Below are positions 34,179 through 43,138 of a DNA stretch of 64,000 nucleotides, one piece after another. This stretch comes from Bryobacter sp. Lineage in GTDB: Bacteria > Acidobacteriota > Terriglobia > Bryobacterales > Bryobacteraceae. The notes below the pieces were generated by a model that did no database searches, was not told the DNA's origin, and worked only from the letters and a program-made list of their open reading frames with translations. The number at the start of each line of letters is the position of its first letter. Within the stretch, counting starts at the first letter, position 1. The stretch spans positions 81,170 through 145,169 of the forward strand of contig JALHNH010000014.1 of assembly GCA_022843625.1 (NCBI GenBank), read 5' to 3'. The position numbers and the translations under genes were made by a program.

Positions 34179-36077
34179 TCAGTTCTCCTTGCCTTCCAGA
34201 TCCATTCGACGGCGCAATTCCTTCGCGATACGCGAGGGTGGAATCGGGCTTCCAGGCACTTGTGACCAGCAATCGATATCGGTCAAAGTCTGTGAACGCA
34301 GCAGCATCGCCAGATGCGAATAGCGCCGCGATTCAGAATTAATAAAGGGCGCTCCCACTGGATCGCTGTAATTCACCTCAACCGTCATCACACGCCGGAA
34401 TCCCGCAAAAATCTTCTTTAGCCCCGGCTCCATCGGCGACAAAAACCGCAAGTGTATCGATGACACCCGGCGTCCTTCATTCCGCAACTCATCTACTGCT
34501 TCTTCGATGCAGCCAAGAGTCGAACCCCAACCAATCACCAGCAAATCGCCAGTAGGGTCGCCGTGGATCTTCGGTGGCTCCAGGGCACTCTGCAGCACCG
34601 CCAGCTTGCGGCTTCGCATCTCCATGCTGCGTTGGTTGATGGCCGATTCATAAGCCACATGGCTTGCCTCATCGTGAGCGAGGCCCGTAAGAATATGCTC
34701 TCCTCCTCGTTGCCCGGGTAAAGGCCGCCTCGACAGCCCGGTCTCCGGATCCCAGGCAAACGGTGGCACCGTCTTGTCCCAATTCCCCTGATCCACAGGG
34801 GCCGAAAGCCAGGATGCATCCAGTTGCGGCTTCGGGAACGGTTGCTGCCCGGTGGCAAGATTCGCGTCCGATAGCAACATCACGGGCCCTCGAAAATCTT
34901 CTGCCAGCTTCCGTGCCGTGATCACAAAGTGGAAGCACTCTTCGATCGTTGCCGGCGCAATGATGATCTTGGGGCTGTCTCCCGGGGAAGCATACAGCGC
35001 AGCCAGCAAGTCGCCCTGCTCCACCTTGGTTGGCAATCCAGTCGAAGGCCCGCCCCGCTGCACCACAATCACTACCAGTGGCACTTCAGCCATCACGGCA
35101 TAACCCAGAAACTCCGTCTTCAGCGCCAGCCCCGGCCCTGAGGTTACGGTCACTGCGGTTTTGCCCGCATAGGAACAGCCAATCGCAAAACCAATCGCGG
35201 CAATCTCATCCTCCGCCTGATGTACGAAGCCACCGGCATCCTGCAGCGCACTGGCCAGAAGATGCGAAACCGATGTCGCAGGCGTGATCGGATACATCGA
35301 ACACACCTCAATTCCCGCAGCCATCACTCCCAGCGCCAGTGCCTGATTCCCGTTCATGACAACCATCGGTTGCTGATGCTTCTGGGCCGGCACATGGTAA
35401 CGCCGCTCCACATGAGCCAGTGCCCATTCGTAGCCATCGCCAAAGAGGTCCAGATTCTTCTGAATCACCCCTTCGCCCTTCTTCGCGAACCGGCTTGCAA
35501 TGTTCTTGCGCACGCTCTCACCATCGAGGTCGTAAATCGCGCAAAGCAGCCCCAGCACCCACATGTTCTTACCCTTGCGCGGCTCGTCGGTGTGCTTCCG
35601 GCACTCTTCTTCAATCGGTGCCTCGATAACAAAATAGCCCCGCTTGCCAAAGTCCTCAATCGCCTCGCCGTAGCGCACTCGAATCTCTTCTTCGGGGCTT
35701 TCCGCCCAGGTCTTGTCGACAAAAACAATCGTCCCGGGCCGCAATGCTCCGGCATCAATCCGGCTGTAGAGCACCTGCTCATTGAGGGCAACCACAACAT
35801 CGGCACAGTCCCCGGCATTGGTGACAGGTCCCGATCCCAGTCGAATCCGGTTCCCGCTGGCACCTGCTCTGGACCGGCTCGGCGGCTCAATCTCGGCCGG
35901 TATGATTTCCACCGTCCAGATGCCGTTTCCATTGCGAGCACAAAGATCGGCAAACATCTGCCCGCAAGTCTGAGCCCCTTCCCCGGAATCGCTAACGATT
36001 TCCACAATATGCTGCTGCACCACATCCACTGTGCCCAATTGTGTAGCACTCTCTCTCTCAGCGATTGTTGTTGCCAT
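34179..36077 (-). CDS. korA: 2-oxoacid:ferredoxin oxidoreductase, fused gamma-alpha subunit
   Basis: 632 residues. The first about 200 form the gamma domain (SDSGEGAQTCGQMFADL, with KHTDEPRKGKNMWVLG), and the rest is the alpha/PYR domain (GNQALALGVMAAGIEVCSMY, PITPATSVSHLL, then DEIAAIGFAIGCSYAG) and domain II (LVIGWGSTLGCIEEAV). The YPITP motif is the one that contacts the TPP in the partner subunit. Such gamma-alpha fusions pair with KorB. It begins 3 bp after apbE. Substrate preference (2-oxoglutarate or branched-chain/other 2-oxoacid) cannot be told. Confidence 0.92.
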   Translation of the reverse strand: MATTIAERESATQLGTVDVVQQHIVEIVSDSGEGAQTCGQMFADLCARNGNGIWTVEIIPAEIEPPSRSRAGASGNRIRLGSGPVTNAGDCADVVVALNEQVLYSRIDAGALRPGTIVFVDKTWAESPEEEIRVRYGEAIEDFGKRGYFVIEAPIEEECRKHTDEPRKGKNMWVLGLLCAIYDLDGESVRKNIASRFAKKGEGVIQKNLDLFGDGYEWALAHVERRYHVPAQKHQQPMVVMNGNQALALGVMAAGIEVCSMYPITPATSVSHLLASALQDAGGFVHQAEDEIAAIGFAIGCSYAGKTAVTVTSGPGLALKTEFLGYAVMAEVPLVVIVVQRGGPSTGLPTKVEQGDLLAALYASPGDSPKIIIAPATIEECFHFVITARKLAEDFRGPVMLLSDANLATGQQPFPKPQLDASWLSAPVDQGNWDKTVPPFAWDPETGLSRRPLPGQRGGEHILTGLAHDEASHVAYESAINQRSMEMRSRKLAVLQSALEPPKIHGDPTGDLLVIGWGSTLGCIEEAVDELRNEGRRVSSIHLRFLSPMEPGLKKIFAGFRRVMTVEVNYSDPVGAPFINSESRRYSHLAMLLRSQTLTDIDCWSQVPGSPIPPSRIAKELRRRMDLEGKEN

Positions 36078-36080
36078 AGG

Positions 36081-37097
36081 TCATTTCTCTTCCTGCTCTA
36101 TCTCAATAGCCGCACGAAAACCGTCGGTCATATACTGTCTTCCTGCCGGATCCACTAGCAGCGCTTCTACCCCTTCGGCCCGGGCCAGCGCCAATCCCTT
36201 TTCTGGCCCAAGGATGAAGATGCCTTTGCCCAGAACAACGCCCTGCTCCGCCGTCGGCGCGAGCACGCTTACAGCAGCAGCCGCACTCGCAGGCCAACCG
36301 CTCCGCACATCAATAATGTGGTGGTAGCGGACCCCGTCCACAATCTTGTATCGTTCATAATCGCCAGACGACACCAGCGACTGCTGCCGCATCGATATTG
36401 CCCCAAGTATCTGGCCATGTTCCTTGCGCGGATGCTGAATCCCCAGCCGCCACGCCGCGCCGTTGCGTGTCCCGGAAACCCGCACATCGCCCCCGCCGTC
36501 CACCATCGAGTTTCGAAAACCAGCCCGCAACAGCACTTCCATCGCCCTGTCGACGGCATAACCTTTGGCGATACCACCAAGCCCAATGCTCATTGAGGCT
36601 CGGGGTAGGAAGATCTGGTTACCCTCAATCTGGATCGCTCGATAATCGACATTCCGCCGGGCAGTTGCGACAGCCTCTTTACTCGGAACCCGAAACTCCT
36701 CACCAAAGCTCCAGAGCTTACCCATCCCACGCCATGTGATGTCAAAGGCACCCTCGGTCTTCTCGCTATACCGGATGCTGCGCTCAATCAATTCCCGCAA
36801 CTCAGCCGGTACTTCAACCGGATGCAAACCAGCAGCGGCATTCACCTTGGAAATCGGCGACTCCGCTTTCCATTCACTCATCAACGCTTCAATACGATTC
36901 AATTCGCCGTAAGCGCGATCGATCGCCGCACGTGCCTCTGTACTCTTCCCCTCATCGCAAACTTCAATGGTCCACAGCGTGCCCATCAAGGGCCGGCTCG
37001 TCCGAATCGTTGCTGTCTCCCCAGGCACAAGTCGCAGTCCGAGCAGAGCTCCAGCCACAGCCAGTGAGAGCACGGTCTTCTGCAACAGGGCAGCCAT
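36081..37097 (-). CDS. apbE: FAD:protein FMN transferase
   Basis: Exported flavin transferase that attaches FMN from FAD to a Thr in proteins such as RnfG/RnfD and NqrB/NqrC. The leader is MAALLQKTVLSLAVAGALLG, and the body has RPLMGTLWTIEV, ISKVNAAAG, SIGLGGIAKGYAVDRAME, DGGGDVRVSG and the C-terminal Mg-binding region. 338 residues. It is the first gene of the kor operon and lies divergent to rnfB, 219 bp away, which fits a role in maturing the Rnf complex encoded there. Confidence 0.94.
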   Translation of the reverse strand: MAALLQKTVLSLAVAGALLGLRLVPGETATIRTSRPLMGTLWTIEVCDEGKSTEARAAIDRAYGELNRIEALMSEWKAESPISKVNAAAGLHPVEVPAELRELIERSIRYSEKTEGAFDITWRGMGKLWSFGEEFRVPSKEAVATARRNVDYRAIQIEGNQIFLPRASMSIGLGGIAKGYAVDRAMEVLLRAGFRNSMVDGGGDVRVSGTRNGAAWRLGIQHPRKEHGQILGAISMRQQSLVSSGDYERYKIVDGVRYHHIIDVRSGWPASAAAAVSVLAPTAEQGVVLGKGIFILGPEKGLALARAEGVEALLVDPAGRQYMTDGFRAAIEIEQEEK

Positions 37098-37274
37098 ATC
37101 TCAATCACGAAGCAACTGCAATGCCAAAGTCGGCCCACTGGATTGGCCCTTAATTTGCCTCTGCATTACTTCACATAACGCCACCATGCACCACTCAAAA
37201 CCAGTTCAAGGCCCAAACTCAAGCAGATTCCTGCTGAAGGCCTCGCATTTAGTGTGTGCCGTTGCGCGATATGC

Positions 37275-37302
37275 CCCACACCTTTTGGGCAAATCCCACA
37301 CC
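37275..37302. promoter_or_regulatory. Direct repeat CCCACACC x2 before rnfB
   Basis: CCCACACC occurs at 37275-37282 and 37295-37302, 20 bp start to start (about two helix turns), immediately before the rnfB ribosome site GGGGAGG (37304-37310). The spacing suits a regulator dimer, but chance cannot be excluded. The rest of the apbE-rnfB intergenic region (37098-37316) must hold both divergent promoters; I see no clear -35/-10 pair. Confidence 0.3.
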
Positions 37303-37316
37303 CGGGGAGGTCGCAA

Positions 37317-38225
37317 GTGACCGAGTTCCTTCTCGCCGGCGGCATCATGGGAACCATCGGTGTCTCGCTGGCCGCTGTCCTTGCCTTCGCCGACAAAAAA
37401 CTTTACGTCTTTGAAGACCCACGCATCGATGAAGTCGAGAGCATGTTGCCCAAGGCAAACTGTGGTGCCTGCGGCTGTATCGGTTGCCATGACTTCGCTG
37501 AAAAACTGGTGAAGAACGAAATCGTCCCCGCCAAGTGTTCAGTCAGCAGTCCTGCCGGAATCGCTGCAATCGCAACCTTCCTTCAAATCGATGCAGGCAG
37601 CGCTGAAAAGCGTGTCGCCCGCCTCGCCTGCGCTGGTGGCCCACACGTTGCCCGGCATCGTGCACAATACTTCGGTCTGCCAACCTGCCGGGCAGCGGCA
37701 ATCGTCAATGGCGGCGCAAAAGGTTGCTCCTGGGGTTGCCTCGGCTTGGGCGATTGCGAGCGGGTCTGCGAATTTAGCGCTATCGAGATGAATTCGCACA
37801 GCCTGCCTGTAGTAACCGAATCTCTCTGCACCGCCTGTGGCGACTGCGTCGACATTTGCCCCAAGCAACTTTTCTCGATTCACGCCGAGAGTCACCGCCT
37901 CTGGGTAGCCTGCCGCAGCCTCGCCGATGGCCAGCAATCCGAGGCCGACTGCGAGGTCGCCTGCACCGCCTGCGGGCGCTGCGCCTCCGACGCACCCGAT
38001 GGCTTGATCCAGATCGTCAACAACCTCGCCGTCGTCAACTACTCCAAGAATTCTCTGGCCAACCCGGCCCCAACCCAGCGCTGCCCCACCGGTGCAATTG
38101 TCTGGTTTGAAAAAGACAAAGGCCCTCTCAAGGGCGTTGAAGCCAAACACATTACCCGCCACTCTCCCTTACCCGTGGCATTGGCCGAATTGCCGAATCG
38201 TTCTAACAAGGATCTACATCCATGA
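37317..38225 (+). CDS. rnfB: Rnf complex subunit RnfB, long multi-cluster type
   Basis: Electron-entry subunit that accepts electrons from ferredoxin. Start GTG 37317 has GGGGAGG 6 nt upstream and gives the membrane helix of RnfB at once (VTEFLLAGGIMGTIGVSLA). The [4Fe-4S] RnfB motif is C49-x2-C52-x4-C57-x16-C74, followed by further ferredoxin-type cysteine sets (CSWGCLGLGDCERVC; CTACGDCVDICP; CTACGRCASDAP) and RCPTG. With 302 residues and these extra clusters it is the long form, as in Acetobacterium and Clostridium, not the 190-residue E. coli form. It overlaps nifJ by 4 bp. Confidence 0.93.
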   Translation: MTEFLLAGGIMGTIGVSLAAVLAFADKKLYVFEDPRIDEVESMLPKANCGACGCIGCHDFAEKLVKNEIVPAKCSVSSPAGIAAIATFLQIDAGSAEKRVARLACAGGPHVARHRAQYFGLPTCRAAAIVNGGAKGCSWGCLGLGDCERVCEFSAIEMNSHSLPVVTESLCTACGDCVDICPKQLFSIHAESHRLWVACRSLADGQQSEADCEVACTACGRCASDAPDGLIQIVNNLAVVNYSKNSLANPAPTQRCPTGAIVWFEKDKGPLKGVEAKHITRHSPLPVALAELPNRSNKDLHP

Positions 38226-41200
38226 GTGCAAAACAGACCTTCCCCTTCCCTGGCGTGCGCCAGGCCATGGACGGCAACACCGCCGTCATCATGTGCGAGC
38301 GGGAATCCAGCGACGCCGCCGGCGCCTACCCCATCACGCCATCCACACAGATGGGCGAGTACTGGGCAGAAGAAGCAGCCAAAGGCCACATCAACATTTC
38401 CGGCCGCCCCTTGATATTCATCGAGCCAGAAGGCGAACACGCCGCTGCCGCTGTCACCGCCGGCCTCTCCATGACCGGCCTGCGCGCCACCAATTTCTCC
38501 TCCGGCCAGGGCATCGCCTACATGCACGAGTCCCTCTATGCCGCCGTCGGAAAGCGCCTCACCTACGTTCTCAATATGGGCTGCCGCGCCATGACCAAAT
38601 CCACACTCAACGTCCACGCCGGCCACGACGACTACCACTGCATCGACGACACCGGCTTCTTCCAGCTCTTCGGCAAGAGCGCGCAGGAAGTCTGCGACCT
38701 CAACATCATCTCCCACAAAATTGCCGAGCAGGCCCTCACCCCAGGCATCTGCGCTCAGGACGGCTTCCTCACCACACACCTGATCGAATCGATACTTCTG
38801 CCCGAGCGGGAACTGATCGCCGAATACCTCGGCCGTCCCGATGACATCATCGATACCCCAACTCCCGCCCAGCGCATCCTCTACGGCCCCCGTCGCCGCC
38901 GCATCCCCGAACTCTGGACCGTAGACAACCCCGTCATGATCGGAACCGTCCAGAATCAGGACGCCTATATGCAAAGCGTCGCCTCGCAGCGCCCCTACTT
39001 CTTCGCCCACATCGCCGCCATCACCGATCAGGCGATGGAAGACTTCTATGCCCTCACCGGCCGCCGCTACCGCCGAGTCTCCACCTACAAGACCGACGAC
39101 GCCGACTATCTCATCCTCGGCCAGGGCAGCATGTTAGTAACTGCTGAAGCTGTTGCCGACTACTTGCGCGAAACTCGCAAGATCAAGGTTGGCGTAGTCA
39201 ATCTCACCATGTTCCGTCCCTTCCCGGGCGAGATGCTCGGCAGCCTCCTGCAGGGCCGCAAAGGTGTCGCCGTACTCGAACGCGTCGACCAACCCCTCGC
39301 CGAAGATCTACCCCTGATTCGCGAAGTCCGCGCCGCCCTCGGCCGCTGCGTAGAGAACGGCAGAGCCGCCTCCCACGAACATTACGCATCTTACAAAAAG
39401 CTCGAAGACATGCCGCCCTTGTACTCAGGCTCCTTCGGCCTCGGCAGCCGCGACTTGCAGCCAGAAGGCCTCATCGGCGCGATCGAGAACATGCTCCCCA
39501 CGGGCGCGCAGCGCAAGTTCTTCTATCTTTCCATCGACTTCGTCCGCGACAAGCCCTTCACCCCCAAGCAGGAAATCCACCAGATCCAGGTCGCCGACGC
39601 CTACCCCGGCCTCAAACAACTGGCCGTCCACGGCACCGAAAACCCAGACCTGATGCCCAAGAACAGCATCACCGTCCGCTTCCATTCCGTTGGCGGCTGG
39701 GGTGCAATCACCACCGGCAAGAATCTCGCGATGACCCTCTTTGAGCTCCTCGGCTATCACATCAAGGCCAATCCCAAATACGGCTCCGAGAAAAAAGGCC
39801 AGCCCACCACTTACTATCTGGCTGCCGCACCGGAACCCATCCGCATCAATTGCGATTACTTCCACGTCGACGTCGTCCTCTCCCCAGACCCCAACGTCTT
39901 CCAGCACTCCAATCCCCTCGCCGGCCTCAAGCGCAACGGCGTCTTCATCATGCAAAGTAGCGCCACAGACCCCCAGGAAGTCTGGGCTTTGATCCCCGAG
40001 AAATTCCAGCGCACCATCATCGACAACCAGATTCACTTCTACTTCCTCGATGCCTTCAAGATCGCCCGCGAAGAAGCCACCGACACCGAACTTCAGTACC
40101 GCATGCAGGGCAACGCCTTCCAGGGCGCATTCTTCGCCGCTTCCCCGTTGATGAAGCAGGCCAACCTCAACGACCAGCAACTCTTCGACGCTATCCGCGT
40201 CCAGCTCGAACACAAGTTCGGTGCCAAAGGCGCACGCGTCGTCGAAGACAACGTCCGCGTCGTCAGGCGTGGTTTCGACGAAGTCAAAGAAGTCATCGAC
40301 AAAACAATCCAGGCTGCCCCTCAGGCGATGCGCAAAGAAGCCGACGTACCCCTCGTACTCCAGCGCCAACCCGCGAGCTCTACCCCCACCACCGACATCC
40401 ATCGCTTCTGGGAGCAAACCGGCACCTTCTACGCTACCGGCCGCGGCAACGACAATCTCGCCGACCCCTTCATCGGCCTCGGCATGATCCCCGCAGCCAC
40501 CGCCATCTTCCGCGACATGACCGGCGTCCGCTTTGAACACCCCGAGTGGGTACCTGAAAACTGCACCGCCTGCGGCTCCTGCTACACCATCTGCCCGGAC
40601 AGCGCGATCCCCGGCCTCGTCAATCCAATCCTCGCGGTCTTTGAAACCGCCGTCAAAAAACTCACCGCCACCGGGAAATCGACTACCCATTTGCCACGCG
40701 CAATCCGCGCCCTCGAACCCAAACTCCGCGCCCGCCTCGGCGACGGCCTGGCCCGGCCCGATGTCGGCGCAAGCCTCGATCTGGCCATCAAGGATCTGCT
40801 CGCTTCCACCACAGCGGAGTCTGCCGAAACCCTCGAACTCACCGCCGAGCTAAAAGACTTCCGCGCCGCCCTCGGCGATTTCGCCTTCGCTACCCCGCAA
40901 CCCTTCTGGACAGCCAAAGAGCGCGCGCAGAAAGGCACCGGCGGCCTGCTCTCCATCACTGTAAATCCCTACACCTGCAAAGGCTGTATGGAGTGCATCA
41001 AGGTCTGCAACGACGACGCCCTCCGCCCCGTCACCCAGACGCCCGCCTCCGTAGCAAAGCTCCGCCGCAATTGGGATCTCTGGGAATCCCTCCCAACCAC
41101 ATCTCCAGAATTCATCCGCATCGACAACCTCGACGAAGGCATCGGTGCCCTGCATACGCTGCTCCTCGACAAGCAGAACTACATGGGCATGGTCGGCGGC

Positions 41201-43129
41201 GATGGGGCCTGCCTCGGCTGCGGTGAAAAAACCGTCGTCCACCTCTTTGTCGCCACAGCCGAAGCCCTCATGCAACCTCGCGTGGCAAAACAGATCCAAA
41301 AACTCGACACACTGATCGCAAGCCTCGATCAGCACATGCGCCTCAAGCTCGCCTCCACGCTGGACCTCAGCGACAACACCCGGGTCGCCTCTGCCCTCGA
41401 CTCACTCAAGAACTCGGACGTCACCCTCGCCAGCTTCTCCGAAACTCTCGACCATCGCCATGCCGGCAAAACCATCGACCCCGAATGGCTGCGCTGGGTC
41501 TCGCAACTCATCGCCAAACTCAAGCACCTTCGCTGGCAGTACACCGATGGCGTCGGTCGTCGTGGCCGCTCCAGCATGGGCATCGTTAACTCCACCGGTT
41601 GCACCAGCGTCTGGGCATCCACCTACCCCTTCAACCCCTACCCCTTCCCCTGGACAAACCACCTCTTCCAGGATTCGCCCTCAATGGCAATGGGCATCTT
41701 TGAAGGCCACATGGCCCGCATGGCTGAAGGCTTCGCCGCCATCCGCATGGCCGAAATCGAACTCGAAGGCGGCTACAAAAAAGACAAGCACAAGGACTTC
41801 TTCACCTACTTCAACTGGAAACAGTTCACCGACGAAGAATTCCATCTCTGTCCCCCGGTGGTCTCCATCGGCGGCGACGGTGCCATGTACGACATCGGCT
41901 TCCAGAACCTTTCGCGAATGATGATGTCCGGCAAGCCCATCAAGGTTCTTGTGCTCGACACCCAGCTCTACTCCAACACCGGCGGCCAGGCCTGCACCTC
42001 AGGCTTCACCGGCCAGGTCAGCGACATGGCCCAGCACGGAAAGGCCTTCCAGGGCAAAGAAGAAGTCCGCAAAGAAATCGCCCTCATCGGCATGGCCCAT
42101 CGCACCACCTACGTCATGCAGGGCACCACGGCCAACACCTCCCACCTCATCGAGTCCTTCGTTCAAGGCCTCAACGCCCGCATTCCAGCGCTCTTCAACG
42201 TCTACAGCCCCTGCATGCCAGAACACGGCATCGGCGACGACCTTGCCGAACACCAGAGCAAGCTGGCCGTCGAATCGCGTGCCTATCCACTCATTAGGTA
42301 CAACCCCGACAAGGGCTCACTCCCCGAGGAATGCTTCGATCTCGAAGGCAATCCGGCAATCGATCAGGACTGGCCCACCTACACCCTCAAGTACGAAGAC
42401 GAAAGTGGCGACCCGGGCGAGATGGAACTCCCACTCACCTTCGCCGACTTCGCCATCACCGAAGGCCGCTTCCGCAAACAGTTCCGCACCGTCCCACGCG
42501 ATGCCTGGAATGAGAACATGATCCCGCTCGTCGAATACCTCGAACTCGATGCGGATGACCGTGAAGGCAAGTTCCCCTTCATCTGGGCTGTCAACCGCAA
42601 GAATCGTTTGATCCGTGTCGTCCCGGCCGCCCCACTGGTTCGCTCCTGCGAAGACCGCCGCCACTTCTGGCGCATGCTCAAATCGCTCTCGGGCCTGCGT
42701 CCATCAGTTGACACTACCGCCATCGCAGAGCAGGCTCGCAGCGAATTCGCCCAGTCCATCGCCGCCCAGTTAATCGAAATGGCCGCCAGTGGCAACATCC
42801 TCACCGGCGCTGCTCCAAAGCCAGTCGCTGCTGCAGTCACCACGATCGAAGCAGCCCCAGCCCCGGTCGAAACTCAGGCCTCTACGATGCCCTGGATCGA
42901 AACCGCCCTCTGCACCTCTTGTGACGAATGCACGCGAATCAACAAAAACATCTTCGCCTACAACGAAAACAAACAGGCATTCATCAAGAACCCCAAAGGC
43001 GGCCCTTATCGCGACCTCGTGCGAGCCGCTGAAAAGTGCACCGCCAGCATCATCCACCCCGGCCTCCCGCTCGACCCGAACGAAAAAGAACTCGACAAAC
43101 TCGTCAAGCGCGCAGCCAAGTACAACTAA
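38222..43129 (+). CDS. nifJ: Pyruvate:ferredoxin (flavodoxin) oxidoreductase, oversized with extra C-terminal ferredoxin domain
   Basis: Single-chain PFOR: oxidises pyruvate plus CoA to acetyl-CoA and CO2, reducing ferredoxin. Its 1635 residues far exceed the usual about 1170-1200. PYR domain with YPITPS (36-41); gamma domain with RFHSVGGWGAITTGKN; two cysteine sets, CTACGSCYTIC at 781-791 and CKGCMECIKVC at 919-929, separated by about 138 residues where about 55-60 is normal; a TPP domain with CLGCGE (997-1002), GGDGAMYD (1217-1224) and YSNTGGQ (1250-1256); then a Pro/Ala linker and a second single-cluster ferredoxin-like module (C1564, C1567, C1570, C1606). It is inserted between rnfB and rnfC, with an ATGA overlap to rnfB, which couples ferredoxin reduction to Rnf. 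Confidence 0.93.
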   Translation: MSAKQTFPFPGVRQAMDGNTAVIMCERESSDAAGAYPITPSTQMGEYWAEEAAKGHINISGRPLIFIEPEGEHAAAAVTAGLSMTGLRATNFSSGQGIAYMHESLYAAVGKRLTYVLNMGCRAMTKSTLNVHAGHDDYHCIDDTGFFQLFGKSAQEVCDLNIISHKIAEQALTPGICAQDGFLTTHLIESILLPERELIAEYLGRPDDIIDTPTPAQRILYGPRRRRIPELWTVDNPVMIGTVQNQDAYMQSVASQRPYFFAHIAAITDQAMEDFYALTGRRYRRVSTYKTDDADYLILGQGSMLVTAEAVADYLRETRKIKVGVVNLTMFRPFPGEMLGSLLQGRKGVAVLERVDQPLAEDLPLIREVRAALGRCVENGRAASHEHYASYKKLEDMPPLYSGSFGLGSRDLQPEGLIGAIENMLPTGAQRKFFYLSIDFVRDKPFTPKQEIHQIQVADAYPGLKQLAVHGTENPDLMPKNSITVRFHSVGGWGAITTGKNLAMTLFELLGYHIKANPKYGSEKKGQPTTYYLAAAPEPIRINCDYFHVDVVLSPDPNVFQHSNPLAGLKRNGVFIMQSSATDPQEVWALIPEKFQRTIIDNQIHFYFLDAFKIAREEATDTELQYRMQGNAFQGAFFAASPLMKQANLNDQQLFDAIRVQLEHKFGAKGARVVEDNVRVVRRGFDEVKEVIDKTIQAAPQAMRKEADVPLVLQRQPASSTPTTDIHRFWEQTGTFYATGRGNDNLADPFIGLGMIPAATAIFRDMTGVRFEHPEWVPENCTACGSCYTICPDSAIPGLVNPILAVFETAVKKLTATGKSTTHLPRAIRALEPKLRARLGDGLARPDVGASLDLAIKDLLASTTAESAETLELTAELKDFRAALGDFAFATPQPFWTAKERAQKGTGGLLSITVNPYTCKGCMECIKVCNDDALRPVTQTPASVAKLRRNWDLWESLPTTSPEFIRIDNLDEGIGALHTLLLDKQNYMGMVGGDGACLGCGEKTVVHLFVATAEALMQPRVAKQIQKLDTLIASLDQHMRLKLASTLDLSDNTRVASALDSLKNSDVTLASFSETLDHRHAGKTIDPEWLRWVSQLIAKLKHLRWQYTDGVGRRGRSSMGIVNSTGCTSVWASTYPFNPYPFPWTNHLFQDSPSMAMGIFEGHMARMAEGFAAIRMAEIELEGGYKKDKHKDFFTYFNWKQFTDEEFHLCPPVVSIGGDGAMYDIGFQNLSRMMMSGKPIKVLVLDTQLYSNTGGQACTSGFTGQVSDMAQHGKAFQGKEEVRKEIALIGMAHRTTYVMQGTTANTSHLIESFVQGLNARIPALFNVYSPCMPEHGIGDDLAEHQSKLAVESRAYPLIRYNPDKGSLPEECFDLEGNPAIDQDWPTYTLKYEDESGDPGEMELPLTFADFAITEGRFRKQFRTVPRDAWNENMIPLVEYLELDADDREGKFPFIWAVNRKNRLIRVVPAAPLVRSCEDRRHFWRMLKSLSGLRPSVDTTAIAEQARSEFAQSIAAQLIEMAASGNILTGAAPKPVAAAVTTIEAAPAPVETQASTMPWIETALCTSCDECTRINKNIFAYNENKQAFIKNPKGGPYRDLVRAAEKCTASIIHPGLPLDPNEKELDKLVKRAAKYN

Positions 43130-43138
43130 CCAACCAGC

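Noticed and set aside
37254..37316. Upstream extension of rnfB with four extra cysteines
   Set aside because: The GTG at 37317 has a near-perfect ribosome site and starts directly with the usual RnfB membrane helix; the extension covers the direct repeats and lacks a ribosome site.
39425..40690. Long open frame of 421 codons antisense to nifJ
   Set aside because: It mirrors the GC-rich codon pattern of nifJ; the protein is Gly/Asp/Val/Glu-rich without motifs, and nifJ is certain.
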